Source: Bacillus marinisedimentorum
GTDB lineage: Bacteria > Bacillota > Bacilli > Bacillales > Bacillaceae_O
Assembly (NCBI RefSeq): GCF_001644195.2
Contig: NZ_LWBL02000016.1
Location: forward strand, 1-64,000
DNA: 64,000 nucleotides
Direction: 5' to 3'
Shown here: piece after piece, positions 33,961 through 42,005 of the stretch
How the letters are laid out: each line of letters starts with the position of its first letter
Position numbering within the stretch: the stretch's first letter is position 1
Position numbers and translations under genes: made by a program
The notes under the pieces: generated by a model
Databases searched by the model: none
The model's input: only the letters and a program-made list of their open reading frames with translations
What the model was told of the DNA's origin: nothing

Positions 33961-34079
33961 GACAAAGGGACGCAAACCCGCTGGGAAGGCAAGAAGGCCG
34001 GGCCCGCTGCATGCGGGGGACGGGCGAAATGCACGCTGTATAGCAGGACCATCTGGTAAGAGCTGCTGCGCCCTGTGTC
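33961..34079. ncRNA. Candidate structured RNA, class unknown
   Basis: GACAAAGGGACGCA can pair with TGCGCCCTGTGTC at the other end (about 12 pairs, with one mismatch and a bulge). The closing stem encloses CCCGC-TGCAT-GCGGG and AGCAG..CTGCT hairpins. On the minus strand TTGACC-N18-TATCTT (34120-34149) could be its promoter. It fits no riboswitch I can name. It may be a leader of the HAD gene or an independent RNA; the strand is undecided. Confidence 0.4.
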
Positions 34080-34280
34080 AGTGAAAAAAGCCGCTTTTGG
34101 CTGTGCTTTTATTAACATTAAGATATTTAAGAACCTTTATGCAGGTCAAGGTAATAACAATATTGTAAAACATTTCCGGCGTATTTCGCCATTTCAGGGG
34201 ATCAAGCAGCCCGCGGCCGGTTGTTTGGATAACAGGAAAAAACATAGTAAGATGAAGGGAGAAGAAGGAGGTCCGAACCA

Positions 34281-34622
34281 ATGAATATCCCGATTGACCG
34301 GTTACTGGATAAAATACAGCAGGAAACAGAAGCGGCCCGCCGTGAAGCAAAAGCGGGCGGAAGTTCTGCGAAAGTGAAAGAGCGGATGCGGACGGTCAAA
34401 ACGCTGAGCGAACTTGTCCTTGACGGCACCGAAGAGGGGACGGGGGAGCAGCGAATGCCGGCGCAGATCCAGCAGGCTTACCCTCCGGCAGAGCATTCGG
34501 ATCAGGGCGGACAGCCTGCCGTCATTCAAAACAACGGCCAGCAGCCCGGTCAAATTACAAAACTGAATGAAACGAAGCTTGATGAAGATGATGCAAACGG
34601 TGATTCGCTGTTTGACTTTTGA
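34281..34622 (+). CDS. ywdI: YwdI-family (DUF5327) protein
   Basis: This 113-residue protein matches the DUF5327/YwdI family at its N-terminus (MNIPIDRLLDKIQQETEAAR and the following basic helix) and ends in an acidic LDEDDANGDSLFDF tail. The middle is Gln- and Pro-rich and probably disordered. Function is unknown. GAAGGAGG precedes the ATG. In B. subtilis ywdI lies close to ywdK and gerQ, as it does here. Confidence 0.75.
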   Translation: MNIPIDRLLDKIQQETEAARREAKAGGSSAKVKERMRTVKTLSELVLDGTEEGTGEQRMPAQIQQAYPPAEHSDQGGQPAVIQNNGQQPGQITKLNETKLDEDDANGDSLFDF

Positions 34623-34632
34623 TCAATAGAAA

Positions 34633-34665
34633 AGGAGAGCCCTGTCGAAGGCTCTCCTTTTACAT
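34633..34665 (+). terminator. Bidirectional terminator between ywdI and the sdpI-like gene
   Basis: AAAAGGAGAGCC and GGCTCTCCTTTT form a stem with A/T flanks, serving both convergent genes. Confidence 0.85.
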
Positions 34666-35319
34666 TTGCGGTTTCCCTATTTTACGGTAAAACACATACG
34701 AAGCGACCATGCTGCCGAGCGATACGGCAATTGCGACTGTTATAAAGGTGATGAACTGCCATGGTTCCGGCAGGAAAGCCGACAGCATCATCAATATCCC
34801 GCCGGCAAAAAACAGCTTTGCCGAAAGGCGGTGCGTCTTTTGCCACACATCACTGTTTGCAAGCGTCCATGGCGTGCGGACACCGATGAAGTAGTTATGT
34901 TTAAACCTTGGCATATAGTTTCCGATCAGTGTGAACAGCAGGCCTACGGCGATCGGGACGACCAAGCCGATGTTGATCGGATAGCCGAGACTGTACGCGA
35001 TCGTTGCGATATGGAGCAGCAGCATGAATGTAATGGTTGCCCGAATGATAAGATCATAGCTGCCCTTGAATTTTTTATAATTATCCCGCTGCGGATCGAT
35101 GTGCGGCAAGGCGAAAAACAGTGCATAGAGCAAAATCGAAACACCAGGCATGATCAGTACGCCCGTCAGCTTCGATGAATAATCATCAGGCTGATTGTCG
35201 ACCCCCCAGTGGGTCGGAATCTCATCAGGCAAATACGGATAACTGAAAACACTGATCAACACCCCAACTGCTATAATGGTAAGTAAATACCAGTCAAGTT
35301 TAATCTTCATCTTTTTCAC
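34660..35319 (-). CDS. sdpI: SdpI-family membrane protein
   Basis: This 219-residue membrane protein has an N-terminal DUF1648 part (PDEIPTHWGVDNQPDDY) and the SdpI signature GNYMPRFKHNYFIGVRTPWT, with about six helices. In B. subtilis SdpI gives immunity to the SdpC killing factor and also signals to SdpR. No SdpC-like toxin is nearby, so here it may protect against toxins from other cells. Its start overlaps the sdpR-like gene by 20 bp. Confidence 0.87.
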   Translation of the reverse strand: MKKMKIKLDWYLLTIIAVGVLISVFSYPYLPDEIPTHWGVDNQPDDYSSKLTGVLIMPGVSILLYALFFALPHIDPQRDNYKKFKGSYDLIIRATITFMLLLHIATIAYSLGYPINIGLVVPIAVGLLFTLIGNYMPRFKHNYFIGVRTPWTLANSDVWQKTHRLSAKLFFAGGILMMLSAFLPEPWQFITFITVAIAVSLGSMVASYVFYRKIGKPQM

Positions 35320-35587
35320 CTCTCTCGGCGGATGTGAAGCCCCACATCCATTTCATCACTTCCTGAAAAACGGTCGTGTTAAGCGAGTAATATATATGCT
35401 GTCCCTGTCGTTCGTCCTGTACCAGATCGGCGCGCCGCAGAATGTTCAAATGATGGGAAATGCTCGGTTTCGTCATGTTGAACTGTTCGGCGATCTCTCC
35501 TGCTGTCAGATCCTGTTCATTCAACAGATCGAGAATCTTACGCCGGGTCGGATCGGACAGCGCCTTGAATGTATCATTGAGCGACAT
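35300..35587 (-). CDS. sdpR: ArsR-family autorepressor SdpR
   Basis: This 95-residue winged-helix protein closely follows B. subtilis SdpR (FKALSDPTRRKILDLL, NMTKPSISHHLNILRRADLV). It has no metal-binding ELCVC motif, which fits SdpR rather than a metal sensor. The ATG at 35587 is preferred, with AAGGTGG upstream. It is predicted to repress its own operon with sdpI until SdpI sequesters it at the membrane. A 20-bp palindrome upstream is the likely operator. Confidence 0.9.
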   Translation of the reverse strand: MSLNDTFKALSDPTRRKILDLLNEQDLTAGEIAEQFNMTKPSISHHLNILRRADLVQDERQGQHIYYSLNTTVFQEVMKWMWGFTSAERGEKDED

Positions 35588-35874
35588 CGCATCCACCTTC
35601 AATCTCATTTTATTAGGGCTATGCTGACTATAGGCGTTAATTTCTATAAAAACTGGAGCCGAAACCGCGGGACTTATATAAACCACAAGGGAACCAGCTG
35701 CACTTCAGCGGGAAGGCGGATAAAACAGGATTCCGCGGGAATGACCTTGGTAACCGGATAAAATTCCGCCATTCATCAGCAATAAGGATTAGCATCATTT
35801 TCTCGCTGAAGGAAAGATATGTTTAACCCGGACAAGATTAGTTTTCAGTAAGCTTTTAAAATATATTATTAGAT

Positions 35875-35894
35875 AATTAGATAACTATCTAATT
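35875..35894. promoter_or_regulatory. Palindromic operator, probably for SdpR
   Basis: AATTAGATAACTATCTAATT is a perfect inverted repeat with a 2-bp centre. A further TTAGATA half site overlaps on its left. TATACT lies just upstream on the minus strand (about 35899-35904), so the dyad would cover the transcription start. The leader between it and sdpR (about 290 nt) shows no recognised element. Confidence 0.5.
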
Positions 35895-36000
35895 AAAGTA
35901 TATCACACGCCGGACCGAAAAGCGAGCGGTAAAACGGTCGCTTTTTTCAATGGAATTGGGTAAGATGGAGGCAGAATGTCTAAAGGATAGGTGAAAAAAC

Positions 36001-36375
36001 ATGATGCAAACCTTTATTATACTCGGCGCCATCAACGGATTCCTGGCAGTAGCGCTCGGTGCGTTCGGAGCCCACGGCCTAGAAGGAAAAATTTCAGCTA
36101 AAATGATCGAAACGTGGCAAACCGGTGTAACCTACCAGATGTTCCATGCAGGCGGCCTGTTCGTCGTCGCATTTCTGGCTGACAAAATCGGTGCAAGTGC
36201 GATGCTGAACTGGTCAGGATGGCTCATGCTGATCGGGATTATATTATTTTCGGGAAGCCTTTACGTATTAAGCACATCCGGCATCAAAGTGCTCGGGGCC
36301 ATCACGCCGTTCGGCGGTGTGGCGTTTTTGGCGGGCTGGGTGCTGCTTGCGGTTGCAGCGTACAAAGGATTATAA
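36001..36375 (+). CDS. ywdK: YwdK-family (DUF423) membrane protein
   Basis: This 124-residue protein has four membrane helices. The DUF423/UPF0382 signature GAFGAHGLEGKISAKMIETW follows the first helix. Function is unknown. AGGATAGGTGA precedes the ATG. It is monocistronic with a terminator and lies next to gerQ as in B. subtilis. Confidence 0.88.
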   Translation: MMQTFIILGAINGFLAVALGAFGAHGLEGKISAKMIETWQTGVTYQMFHAGGLFVVAFLADKIGASAMLNWSGWLMLIGIILFSGSLYVLSTSGIKVLGAITPFGGVAFLAGWVLLAVAAYKGL

Positions 36376-36381
36376 AATAGG

Positions 36382-36412
36382 AAAGGAGTACCCCGGTTGG
36401 AGGTACTCCTTT
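36382..36412 (+). terminator. Terminator after ywdK
   Basis: AAGGAGTACC and GGTACTCCTT pair, followed by a short T tract. Confidence 0.8.
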
Positions 36413-36473
36413 TGTATGTCCTTAAAAAGCAACATATTGCCACAGCACGATAGAAACCATAAAATGTCCTTAA

Positions 36474-37100
36474 TTATCTTGGTGTGTACGATGCCATGCC
36501 CGGCGCCGGGCCATTGAATGGATATTCATATTCCAATTCCTCATCAAATGTCACATAATCCAGGTAAATCATCAGCAGCAAATATCGTTTCCCAGTTTCC
36601 GGATCGCTCAAAATAAGGTGGTCACGCCCCGCAGCTTCTATAACTCCCTTGAAAATTTTCGCATTCCATTCTGTATTATTTTCAAAAGTCATATAAACAG
36701 TTGCCTGCTTGCCCCGATTGAGCCGCAAAATGTTTTCGATATACGACTGCTCAAGCGGCAGCATACCAGGCACATCCGGCCCGGCCTGCCCCGGCTGCGG
36801 CATCATGCCGGTACTTCCATACGGGAACATTCCGCCGGACTGCGTTCCTGGATACCCTGCTGTCTGAGCCCCCTGGACGGCTGGCTGCATGCCGTATCCG
36901 CCGGCCGGATACCCATAAGCGGGCTGGGCCTGGGCTCCGCTGTAGTCCATCCCGGCATAAGGCGACTTCGCCCCCATATCGTGATCTCTCCACTCATATT
37001 GCTGCTGGCCTGGTTCATATCCGGGATATCCGGCGTAACCGGCATAAGGCGACTGACCATACATACCATACTGCTGTTGCTCCTGATTCTCTTTTGCCAA
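36474..37100 (-). CDS. gerQ: Spore coat protein GerQ
   Basis: This 208-residue coat protein is needed for CwlJ localisation and is cross-linked by transglutaminase in B. subtilis. The N-terminal half is Tyr/Gly/Gln/Pro-rich (repeats like GYAGYPGYEPGQQQYEW). The C-terminal half is the conserved GerQ domain (EQSYIENILRLNRGKQATVY and DHLILSDPETGKRYLLLMIY). It lies directly downstream of cwlJ in the same direction, so the pair forms a mother-cell operon. Confidence 0.93.
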   Translation of the reverse strand: MAKENQEQQQYGMYGQSPYAGYAGYPGYEPGQQQYEWRDHDMGAKSPYAGMDYSGAQAQPAYGYPAGGYGMQPAVQGAQTAGYPGTQSGGMFPYGSTGMMPQPGQAGPDVPGMLPLEQSYIENILRLNRGKQATVYMTFENNTEWNAKIFKGVIEAAGRDHLILSDPETGKRYLLLMIYLDYVTFDEELEYEYPFNGPAPGMASYTPR

Positions 37101-37184
37101 CGTAAACCCCTCCCTTTGTCATTCATGAAGAACCTGATAAAAAGTTGGACAATAAAATGGCCGGTGAATGATGGCTGTGTGCAG

Positions 37185-37607
37185 CTAAAAAACCCGCGGG
37201 CATTCAGATTGCGCCGGTGAAAAGAAACAATGCGATTTAAAGCGCCCCGTATTCCATTGTCCGTACCATTGCGCAGGGCAGGCCCCTTCCGGCATAAAAA
37301 ACCAGAGCGAGTTACTGGCCGGGTGATACTTCAGGCCCTTTAACGTTTTCCGGGCCAGATTCTGGTCTTTTTGCCGGGAACGCTGATAAAAGTAACCTTT
37401 CTGGGTTGCTTCAAATCCTCCCGGCGACTGGAACACCATCCGGCGCACCGTATTAATATCCTTAAAATCCAGGCATCTGGCCCGCACCCGGTTCACTCCC
37501 GTATTCCCGACCATCAGCATGCCGAGCTGCCCATCTCCTTCGGCTTCCGAGCGCATCAGCCTGCCCAGCAGCTTAACATCCTCCTCGTTATATGCAACCA
37601 CCATCAC
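37185..37607 (-). CDS. cwlJ: Spore cortex-lytic enzyme CwlJ
   Basis: This 140-residue hydrolase of the SleB/CwlJ family degrades spore cortex during germination. The family motif LLGRLMRSEAEGDGQLGMLM contains the catalytic Glu, and the family segment YHPASNSLWFFMPEGACPAQ is present. It lacks a signal peptide, as expected for CwlJ, which is held in the coat by GerQ. A sigma-E-like promoter lies about 75 bp upstream. Confidence 0.93.
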   Translation of the reverse strand: MMVVAYNEEDVKLLGRLMRSEAEGDGQLGMLMVGNTGVNRVRARCLDFKDINTVRRMVFQSPGGFEATQKGYFYQRSRQKDQNLARKTLKGLKYHPASNSLWFFMPEGACPAQWYGQWNTGRFKSHCFFSPAQSECPRVF

Positions 37608-37680
37608 CTGTTCACCTCACTTTGAAGTCGGTCATGCTGAATTGAATGATGAGGACAGAAAGACATGACGTACTAGTTGC

Positions 37681-37710
37681 ATTGTATGAGGGGCGGGGGC
37701 GGGATATGAC
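37681..37710 (-). promoter_or_regulatory. Likely sigma-E promoter of cwlJ-gerQ
   Basis: On the minus strand GTCATATCC (-35) and CATACAAT (-10) are about 13 bp apart, matching the sigma-E consensus. This fits mother-cell expression. Confidence 0.6.
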
Positions 37711-37766
37711 TATGGGGTGGAGTTTGTGTTGGGCGGAATTTTTAAAAAAGAAAAGATACTCACATT

Positions 37767-37782
37767 GTTCTTTAAAATGAAC
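37767..37782. promoter_or_regulatory. SinR-type dyad 1 of matrix operon 1
   Basis: GTTCTTTAAAATGAAC: two half sites with a 2-bp spacer and one mismatch. Confidence 0.65.
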
Positions 37783-37850
37783 ATAATATTCTTAATAAAA
37801 TACAAAAACGTAAGATAATAAGAGAAAAGTCAAGATAAATTGTTGTTTTC

Positions 37851-37866
37851 GTTCTTTAAAAAGAAT
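37851..37866. promoter_or_regulatory. SinR-type dyad 2 of matrix operon 1
   Basis: GTTCTTTAAAAAGAAT, 84 bp after dyad 1 (eight helical turns), with one mismatch at the end. Confidence 0.65.
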
Positions 37867-37883
37867 AACCGGCTGATTTTGGC

Positions 37884-37899
37884 GTTTTTAAAAACGAAC
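37884..37899. promoter_or_regulatory. SinR-type dyad 3 of matrix operon 1
   Basis: GTTTTTAAAAACGAAC overlaps the presumed -35 region. It is the weakest of the four. Confidence 0.5.
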
Positions 37900-37914
37900 A
37901 GACGGATTTATACT
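37885..37914 (+). promoter_or_regulatory. Likely promoter of matrix operon 1
   Basis: TATACT at 37909-37914 with a poor -35 (TTTTTA) 18 bp upstream inside SinR dyad 3. A weak -35 under a repressor site suggests need for an activator or tight repression. Confidence 0.5.
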
Positions 37915-37925
37915 AGACACATCAG

Positions 37926-37941
37926 GTTCGTTAAAAAGAAC
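37926..37941. promoter_or_regulatory. SinR-type dyad 4 of matrix operon 1
   Basis: GTTCGTTAAAAAGAAC starts 12 bp after the -10 box and 42 bp (four turns) after dyad 3, covering the transcription start. Confidence 0.65.
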
Positions 37942-38002
37942 AAAGCTGTCTGATCCACCTATACATAGTGAAGTCATCATTCATTGAAGGGAGGCAAAGC
38001 TC

Positions 38003-38899
38003 TTGCGAAAGTCCAGGGCGAAAAGAGTTAAAAAGAGTTACAGGTTCCTTATGGTCAGCATTCAAGCATTGTTAATCTGGTATTTATTTATTTTTTCAAC
38101 AGTCCAGTTCACTTCATACACAAACGCTGCCTTCAATGATATTGAAACTGTTACTGCTTCATTATCAGTTTGGACTGAAGATGATCCACCGGAAACAGAC
38201 TGGGATAGAAGTTCACTTTCCTTTGATGAGGATGGAATTGCGCTTAATAAAGGAGCAACTTGCGAACCGCCAAAGGTTTTTGCAGAGATTTATAACTCAG
38301 GTGAAACAATCACCTTCTCTGAGTGGGCATGGGAGCTCTATAAAGTGGATGGAATGAGCCAGGGTGTTCCGGTAACAGTAGGAGCGGCATTGGATTCAGG
38401 TGTTGTCCCGGCCATTGCTAAAGAACAAATAGGAACAATTCAGTCGACAGTTTCTTTACCGGGCAACGGTGATTATCGATTTAAGGTCCGCCGGCCACTC
38501 GATCATCCGGGTGAAAACCATAAGGATGAAGAGGGCTATTCCTATATCTGGAGTGAAGTCATAAAGGTTACAGATTGTGCAGCCGAAGAAGAAGCTGCAG
38601 AGAAAAGCAGTGAAGAACAGCAGCAAGCTGTGCCTGCTGAAAAAGAACAGACGGAACAGCAAGTCCAGGAAGAAACTGAACCTGTACAAGACACCGATTC
38701 AAGTGAACAGGGATCTGAATCGCAAAAGGCAGATGAAGAAAAAACTGTGGAGACTTCCAATGACCAGACAAAGCCTTCTACTGAGAAAGAACCAGAAAAC
38801 GTTGATGACTCTAATTCTGACAAGGCATCCGTAAATACATCCAAGGAACCTGCTGCAAGCAAAACAGAAGAGACAGAAGAGCAGAAGGGAGATCAATGA
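38003..38899 (+). CDS. tapA: TapA-like matrix fibre assembly protein
   Basis: This 298-residue secreted protein corresponds to B. subtilis TapA, the accessory subunit of TasA fibres. The N-terminal signal (about 15-44) ends at TNAAFNDIETVTASL, a SipW-type cleavage region. The TapA domain (about 80-195) contains VFAEIYNSGETITFSEWAWE and cysteines at the start (TCEPP) and end (VTDC) that could form a disulfide. The C-terminal 100 residues are acidic, Gln/Glu/Ser-rich and disordered. The start is TTG after GGGAGG. It is the first gene of the operon under four SinR-type dyads. Confidence 0.87.
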   Translation: MRKSRAKRVKKSYRFLMVSIQALLIWYLFIFSTVQFTSYTNAAFNDIETVTASLSVWTEDDPPETDWDRSSLSFDEDGIALNKGATCEPPKVFAEIYNSGETITFSEWAWELYKVDGMSQGVPVTVGAALDSGVVPAIAKEQIGTIQSTVSLPGNGDYRFKVRRPLDHPGENHKDEEGYSYIWSEVIKVTDCAAEEEAAEKSSEEQQQAVPAEKEQTEQQVQEETEPVQDTDSSEQGSESQKADEEKTVETSNDQTKPSTEKEPENVDDSNSDKASVNTSKEPAASKTEETEEQKGDQ

Positions 38900-38900
38900 A

Positions 38901-39458
38901 TTGAAAAAAACAATGAAAATTCTCGGTAACCTGCTTTATGCAGTGGTGTTTATCACCCTTTTAATTTCAACTACCATCGTTATTTCGGCAAGAGCTTCAG
39001 GCGGAGAACCGGAGCTGAATGGCTATCAGCTGAAAACCGTTTTGTCAGGTTCCATGGATCCCACTTTTAAAACAGGATCATTAATCCTGACCAAGATAAT
39101 CGATGACCCCAAGACAATCAAAAAGAATGACATCATCACATTTAAACAGGATGAGAATACAGTTGTCACTCACCGGGTCATCGAAGTGCTCGAAGATGGC
39201 AATTCCATGATGTTCCGCACGCAGGGAGACAACAACGAAAACGCTGATATGAACCCTGTTTTAGCTGCAAATGTGGTTGCGGAATATACAGGCTACACGG
39301 TTCCTTACGTCGGTTACTTCCTGAATTATGCTGCTTCCCCAATCGGAACTGCACTGCTGTTGATCATTCCGGGATTGGTATTGCTTGGTTATGCTGTCAT
39401 TCTGATTCGCCAGGCAATTAAAGAGATTGAGAAACAAACAAAACAGGCCAGTGCATAA
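38901..39458 (+). CDS. sipW: Signal peptidase I SipW
   Basis: This 185-residue ER-type (S26B) signal peptidase has Ser51 (SGSMDP), His91 (THRV) and Asp110 (GDNNENAD) in place of the usual bacterial Ser-Lys dyad. There is one membrane helix at each end. It should process TapA and the TasA proteins. The start is TTG immediately after the tapA stop, so translation is coupled. Confidence 0.93.
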   Translation: MKKTMKILGNLLYAVVFITLLISTTIVISARASGGEPELNGYQLKTVLSGSMDPTFKTGSLILTKIIDDPKTIKKNDIITFKQDENTVVTHRVIEVLEDGNSMMFRTQGDNNENADMNPVLAANVVAEYTGYTVPYVGYFLNYAASPIGTALLLIIPGLVLLGYAVILIRQAIKEIEKQTKQASA

Positions 39459-39545
39459 TCGATTTTCTCAGGTATTAACCCTTTATTTGAAGGGTTAACA
39501 ATACATACCCCAAGCGGGTGAAAAATTAAGAGGAGGAATTATATC

Positions 39546-40172
39546 ATGGGTTTCAAAAAGAAAATGGGCATGGGGATTATGGCTGGAGCAATGGGTCTTT
39601 CACTGATTGGCGGCGGCACATGGGCGGCGTTTAACGATGTGGAAACGGTTGATAATACATTTGCTGCTGGGACGCTGGATCTTGCAGTGGATAAGGAAGT
39701 TGTGTTTGATATTACGAACCTTAAGCCGGGGGATCATTTTACAAAAACATTGAAGCTGACAAATGAAGGTTCGTTGGACATCAATAGTATTTTGACCACG
39801 TTAAAAGTGGAAAATTGGGATGATGTAAAACACAGCAACCTTCCGGATGGTGGAGGGAACAGTGAAAATCAGTTTTTAAGCCAGTTTAATGTAACCATCT
39901 CTGATGGCAGCAGAACGCTTTATAACCATCGGTTGCATCATCTGAAAGGTCTTAACGGATATGATATCACTCAAAGCGGCACAGCAGCGGGCTTAGAAAG
40001 CGGTAAGTCTAACGAATACACAATCACAGTGACATTTGTTGAAGACTCGACACGTTATGAGGGCAGCAGATTGTTCGAACAAAACAAATACCAGGGTGAG
40101 GGTGCAGATATCTCTGTCATGTTTGAGGCCACTCAAATGGCTGGCGAAGACCGAAGCAACGATGAACAGTAA
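39546..40172 (+). CDS. TasA/CalY-family matrix protein 1
   Basis: This 208-residue protein has a signal peptide ending GGGTWA followed by AFNDVETVDNTFAAGTLDLA, the N-terminal strand that joins subunits in TasA fibres. The beta-sandwich core carries the family phrase ITNLKPGDHFTKTLKLTNEG and ends near YQGEGADISVMFEATQM. Its length is near that of Bacillus cereus CalY and shorter than TasA. AGGAGG precedes the ATG. It is the first of three tandem paralogues. Confidence 0.9.
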   Translation: MGFKKKMGMGIMAGAMGLSLIGGGTWAAFNDVETVDNTFAAGTLDLAVDKEVVFDITNLKPGDHFTKTLKLTNEGSLDINSILTTLKVENWDDVKHSNLPDGGGNSENQFLSQFNVTISDGSRTLYNHRLHHLKGLNGYDITQSGTAAGLESGKSNEYTITVTFVEDSTRYEGSRLFEQNKYQGEGADISVMFEATQMAGEDRSNDEQ

Positions 40173-40221
40173 GGGACTTAAACTATAACTCGGCTTAAAA
40201 ATAAGGAGGAATTAAATAAAT

Positions 40222-41034
40222 ATGAGCATAAAGAAGAAATTGACTATGGGCGCAATGGCCGCTGCTATGGGTGTTTCCCTGATCGGTGCGGGAACATGGG
40301 CGGCTTTCAATGATATCGAAAATGTGAATGCCAGCATGGCTGCAGGTGAGTTGGAGCTAGAACTTGCCCAAGCAAATGGGCCGATGCATTTTAATATCTC
40401 TAACTTGAAGCCTGGCGATCATATGACGAGAGAAATCAAGCTTGTCAATGACGGGAGTTTGGCAATCAAGGATGTACTATTATCTATCGATAACTTTGAA
40501 TTCCGTAATTATGGAGAGGATATTGAAGCAACCACCGAAGTTTTTGGCAGCAATACCGGGCTGGAGTTTTTAGACCAGTTTGAAATTTCACTAGTTAAAA
40601 CTGGGAATGAAGGCGGGCCTAGCGATTTTCCTAAAACTATTCTTGGACCGGATTCTGATGTGACACTTGCGGATGTGTATCGTGCCAGCGGTGGTGACAG
40701 TGATGCGAAAAATACTTTAGCAGCTGCTGTCCATCCCGACTACTGGACTGATGGCCGCATCAATGTTGCCACCATCAACCCTAATGAATGGACTGGTCTT
40801 CCACTCATTCCTGAGGATGATGATATTGTAGAAATTACAATAACATTTAAAGACGACAAGGAAAAAGTTGACGGTCTTTATGTCCAAAACAAATTCCAGG
40901 GTGATGAAATCGATGTTGAGTTCACCCTTGAAGCCCGCCAATGGGGTGGCCAGGAAATCACAGATACCGACATGAATGGTAATGATGTAGAAACCAATAG
41001 AAAAGCCAATAATGGGGATCCTATTGCGAACTAG
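40222..41034 (+). CDS. tasA: TasA matrix fibre protein 2
   Basis: This 270-residue protein is the closest to B. subtilis TasA in length and detail. After GAGTWA the mature N-terminus reads AFNDIENVNASMAAGELELE, and the core has ISNLKPGDHMTREIKLVNDG. Residues 145-200 match the TasA segment with INVATINPNEWTGLP, and YVQNKFQGDEIDVEFTLEAR closes the domain. It is predicted to be secreted by SipW and to form matrix fibres. AAGGAGG precedes the ATG. Confidence 0.92.
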   Translation: MSIKKKLTMGAMAAAMGVSLIGAGTWAAFNDIENVNASMAAGELELELAQANGPMHFNISNLKPGDHMTREIKLVNDGSLAIKDVLLSIDNFEFRNYGEDIEATTEVFGSNTGLEFLDQFEISLVKTGNEGGPSDFPKTILGPDSDVTLADVYRASGGDSDAKNTLAAAVHPDYWTDGRINVATINPNEWTGLPLIPEDDDIVEITITFKDDKEKVDGLYVQNKFQGDEIDVEFTLEARQWGGQEITDTDMNGNDVETNRKANNGDPIAN

Positions 41035-41110
41035 CAAAAAGAATAGGTAATTCGTTAGAGGGAGAGGGAGCATATTCCTCTCCCTTTCTAAGAATATAGG
41101 AGTGATAATA

Positions 41111-41923
41111 ATGTCAGCAAACAAAAAACTAGTAACCGGAGCACTCAGTGCATGCCTGGGGCTGTCGCTTGTAGGCGGCGGTACATGGGCGGCATTCAAT
41201 GATGTTGAGGCAGTTGAAAACCACCTTGCAGCTGGCACTCTGGATTTAGAAGTGATCAATATTGAAGGAGCAGAGGCAACCTTCAATGTATCGGATTTAA
41301 AACCGGGAGATTCAATGTATCGGGCTTTTTTGCTGGATAACGTTGGTTCTTTAGCGATAAAAGAAGTTTTACTTGATGTGGTGCCTTCAGGCTTCACAAA
41401 TGGGGAAGAAAATGAATATGTGGCCCAAACAGGGCAGGAAAATAACATTGAGGAATTTCTAGAACAATTTAATGTAGAAATGGTATGGGTGTCAAGCAGA
41501 AGTTTCACTGACAAAGACCCGCATTTTCTGCAAATGCTTTTGAATGATCCTAACTTTATGATTATCAACAGTGGGGATAGCATTAGTTTAAAAGATTTAG
41601 TTGCTAATGACTTTCCTGCTGGTGTAAAAACGGGCGGTGATGGAAGGTTAAATCTTGCACCTGATAACATGCTGTTCGGTCAGTTTGACGGCCTTCCAGT
41701 TAAGCCGAATGATAAAGAAGCTATTTTAATGAAAATTTCCATGAAAGATGAAGAAAGCAGGGAAATAGAAGGTGAAGCCAGGGGTGAATTTACTCAAAAC
41801 CGTTACCAGGGAGACGCTGTTGATATCACCTTCTCTCTTGAGGCGACCCAATGGGAAGGCATGAATGTCCAGCATAACGGTTATAACAAGCAAAATGAAA
41901 AGGCACATAACGGAAATTATTAA
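41111..41923 (+). CDS. TasA matrix fibre protein 3
   Basis: This 270-residue full-length TasA paralogue has GGGTWAAFNDVEAVENHLAA at the cleavage region, VSDLKPGDSMYRAFLLDNVG in the core and the TasA-like end NEKAHNGNY. It differs from protein 2 mainly in the middle loop (about 110-180). The ATG at 41111 is preferred (AGGAGTG, 6 bases). Having two full-length TasA proteins suggests mixed fibres or specialised subunits. Confidence 0.9.
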   Translation: MSANKKLVTGALSACLGLSLVGGGTWAAFNDVEAVENHLAAGTLDLEVINIEGAEATFNVSDLKPGDSMYRAFLLDNVGSLAIKEVLLDVVPSGFTNGEENEYVAQTGQENNIEEFLEQFNVEMVWVSSRSFTDKDPHFLQMLLNDPNFMIINSGDSISLKDLVANDFPAGVKTGGDGRLNLAPDNMLFGQFDGLPVKPNDKEAILMKISMKDEESREIEGEARGEFTQNRYQGDAVDITFSLEATQWEGMNVQHNGYNKQNEKAHNGNY

Positions 41924-42005
41924 GGGCATTATTTGATACTTAAGTGGGACGGGGGAGATGGATATTAAATCCCTCGTCCAACATATAAAATGGGAGGTGT
42001 CCACT

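Noticed and set aside
33900..34118. 72-codon minus-strand frame over the structured RNA candidate
   Set aside because: No ribosome site and no protein-like pattern; the strong stem explains the sequence better.
36751..37126. Additional frames overlapping gerQ
   Set aside because: They are shadows produced by the repetitive Tyr/Gly/Pro-rich coding sequence of gerQ.
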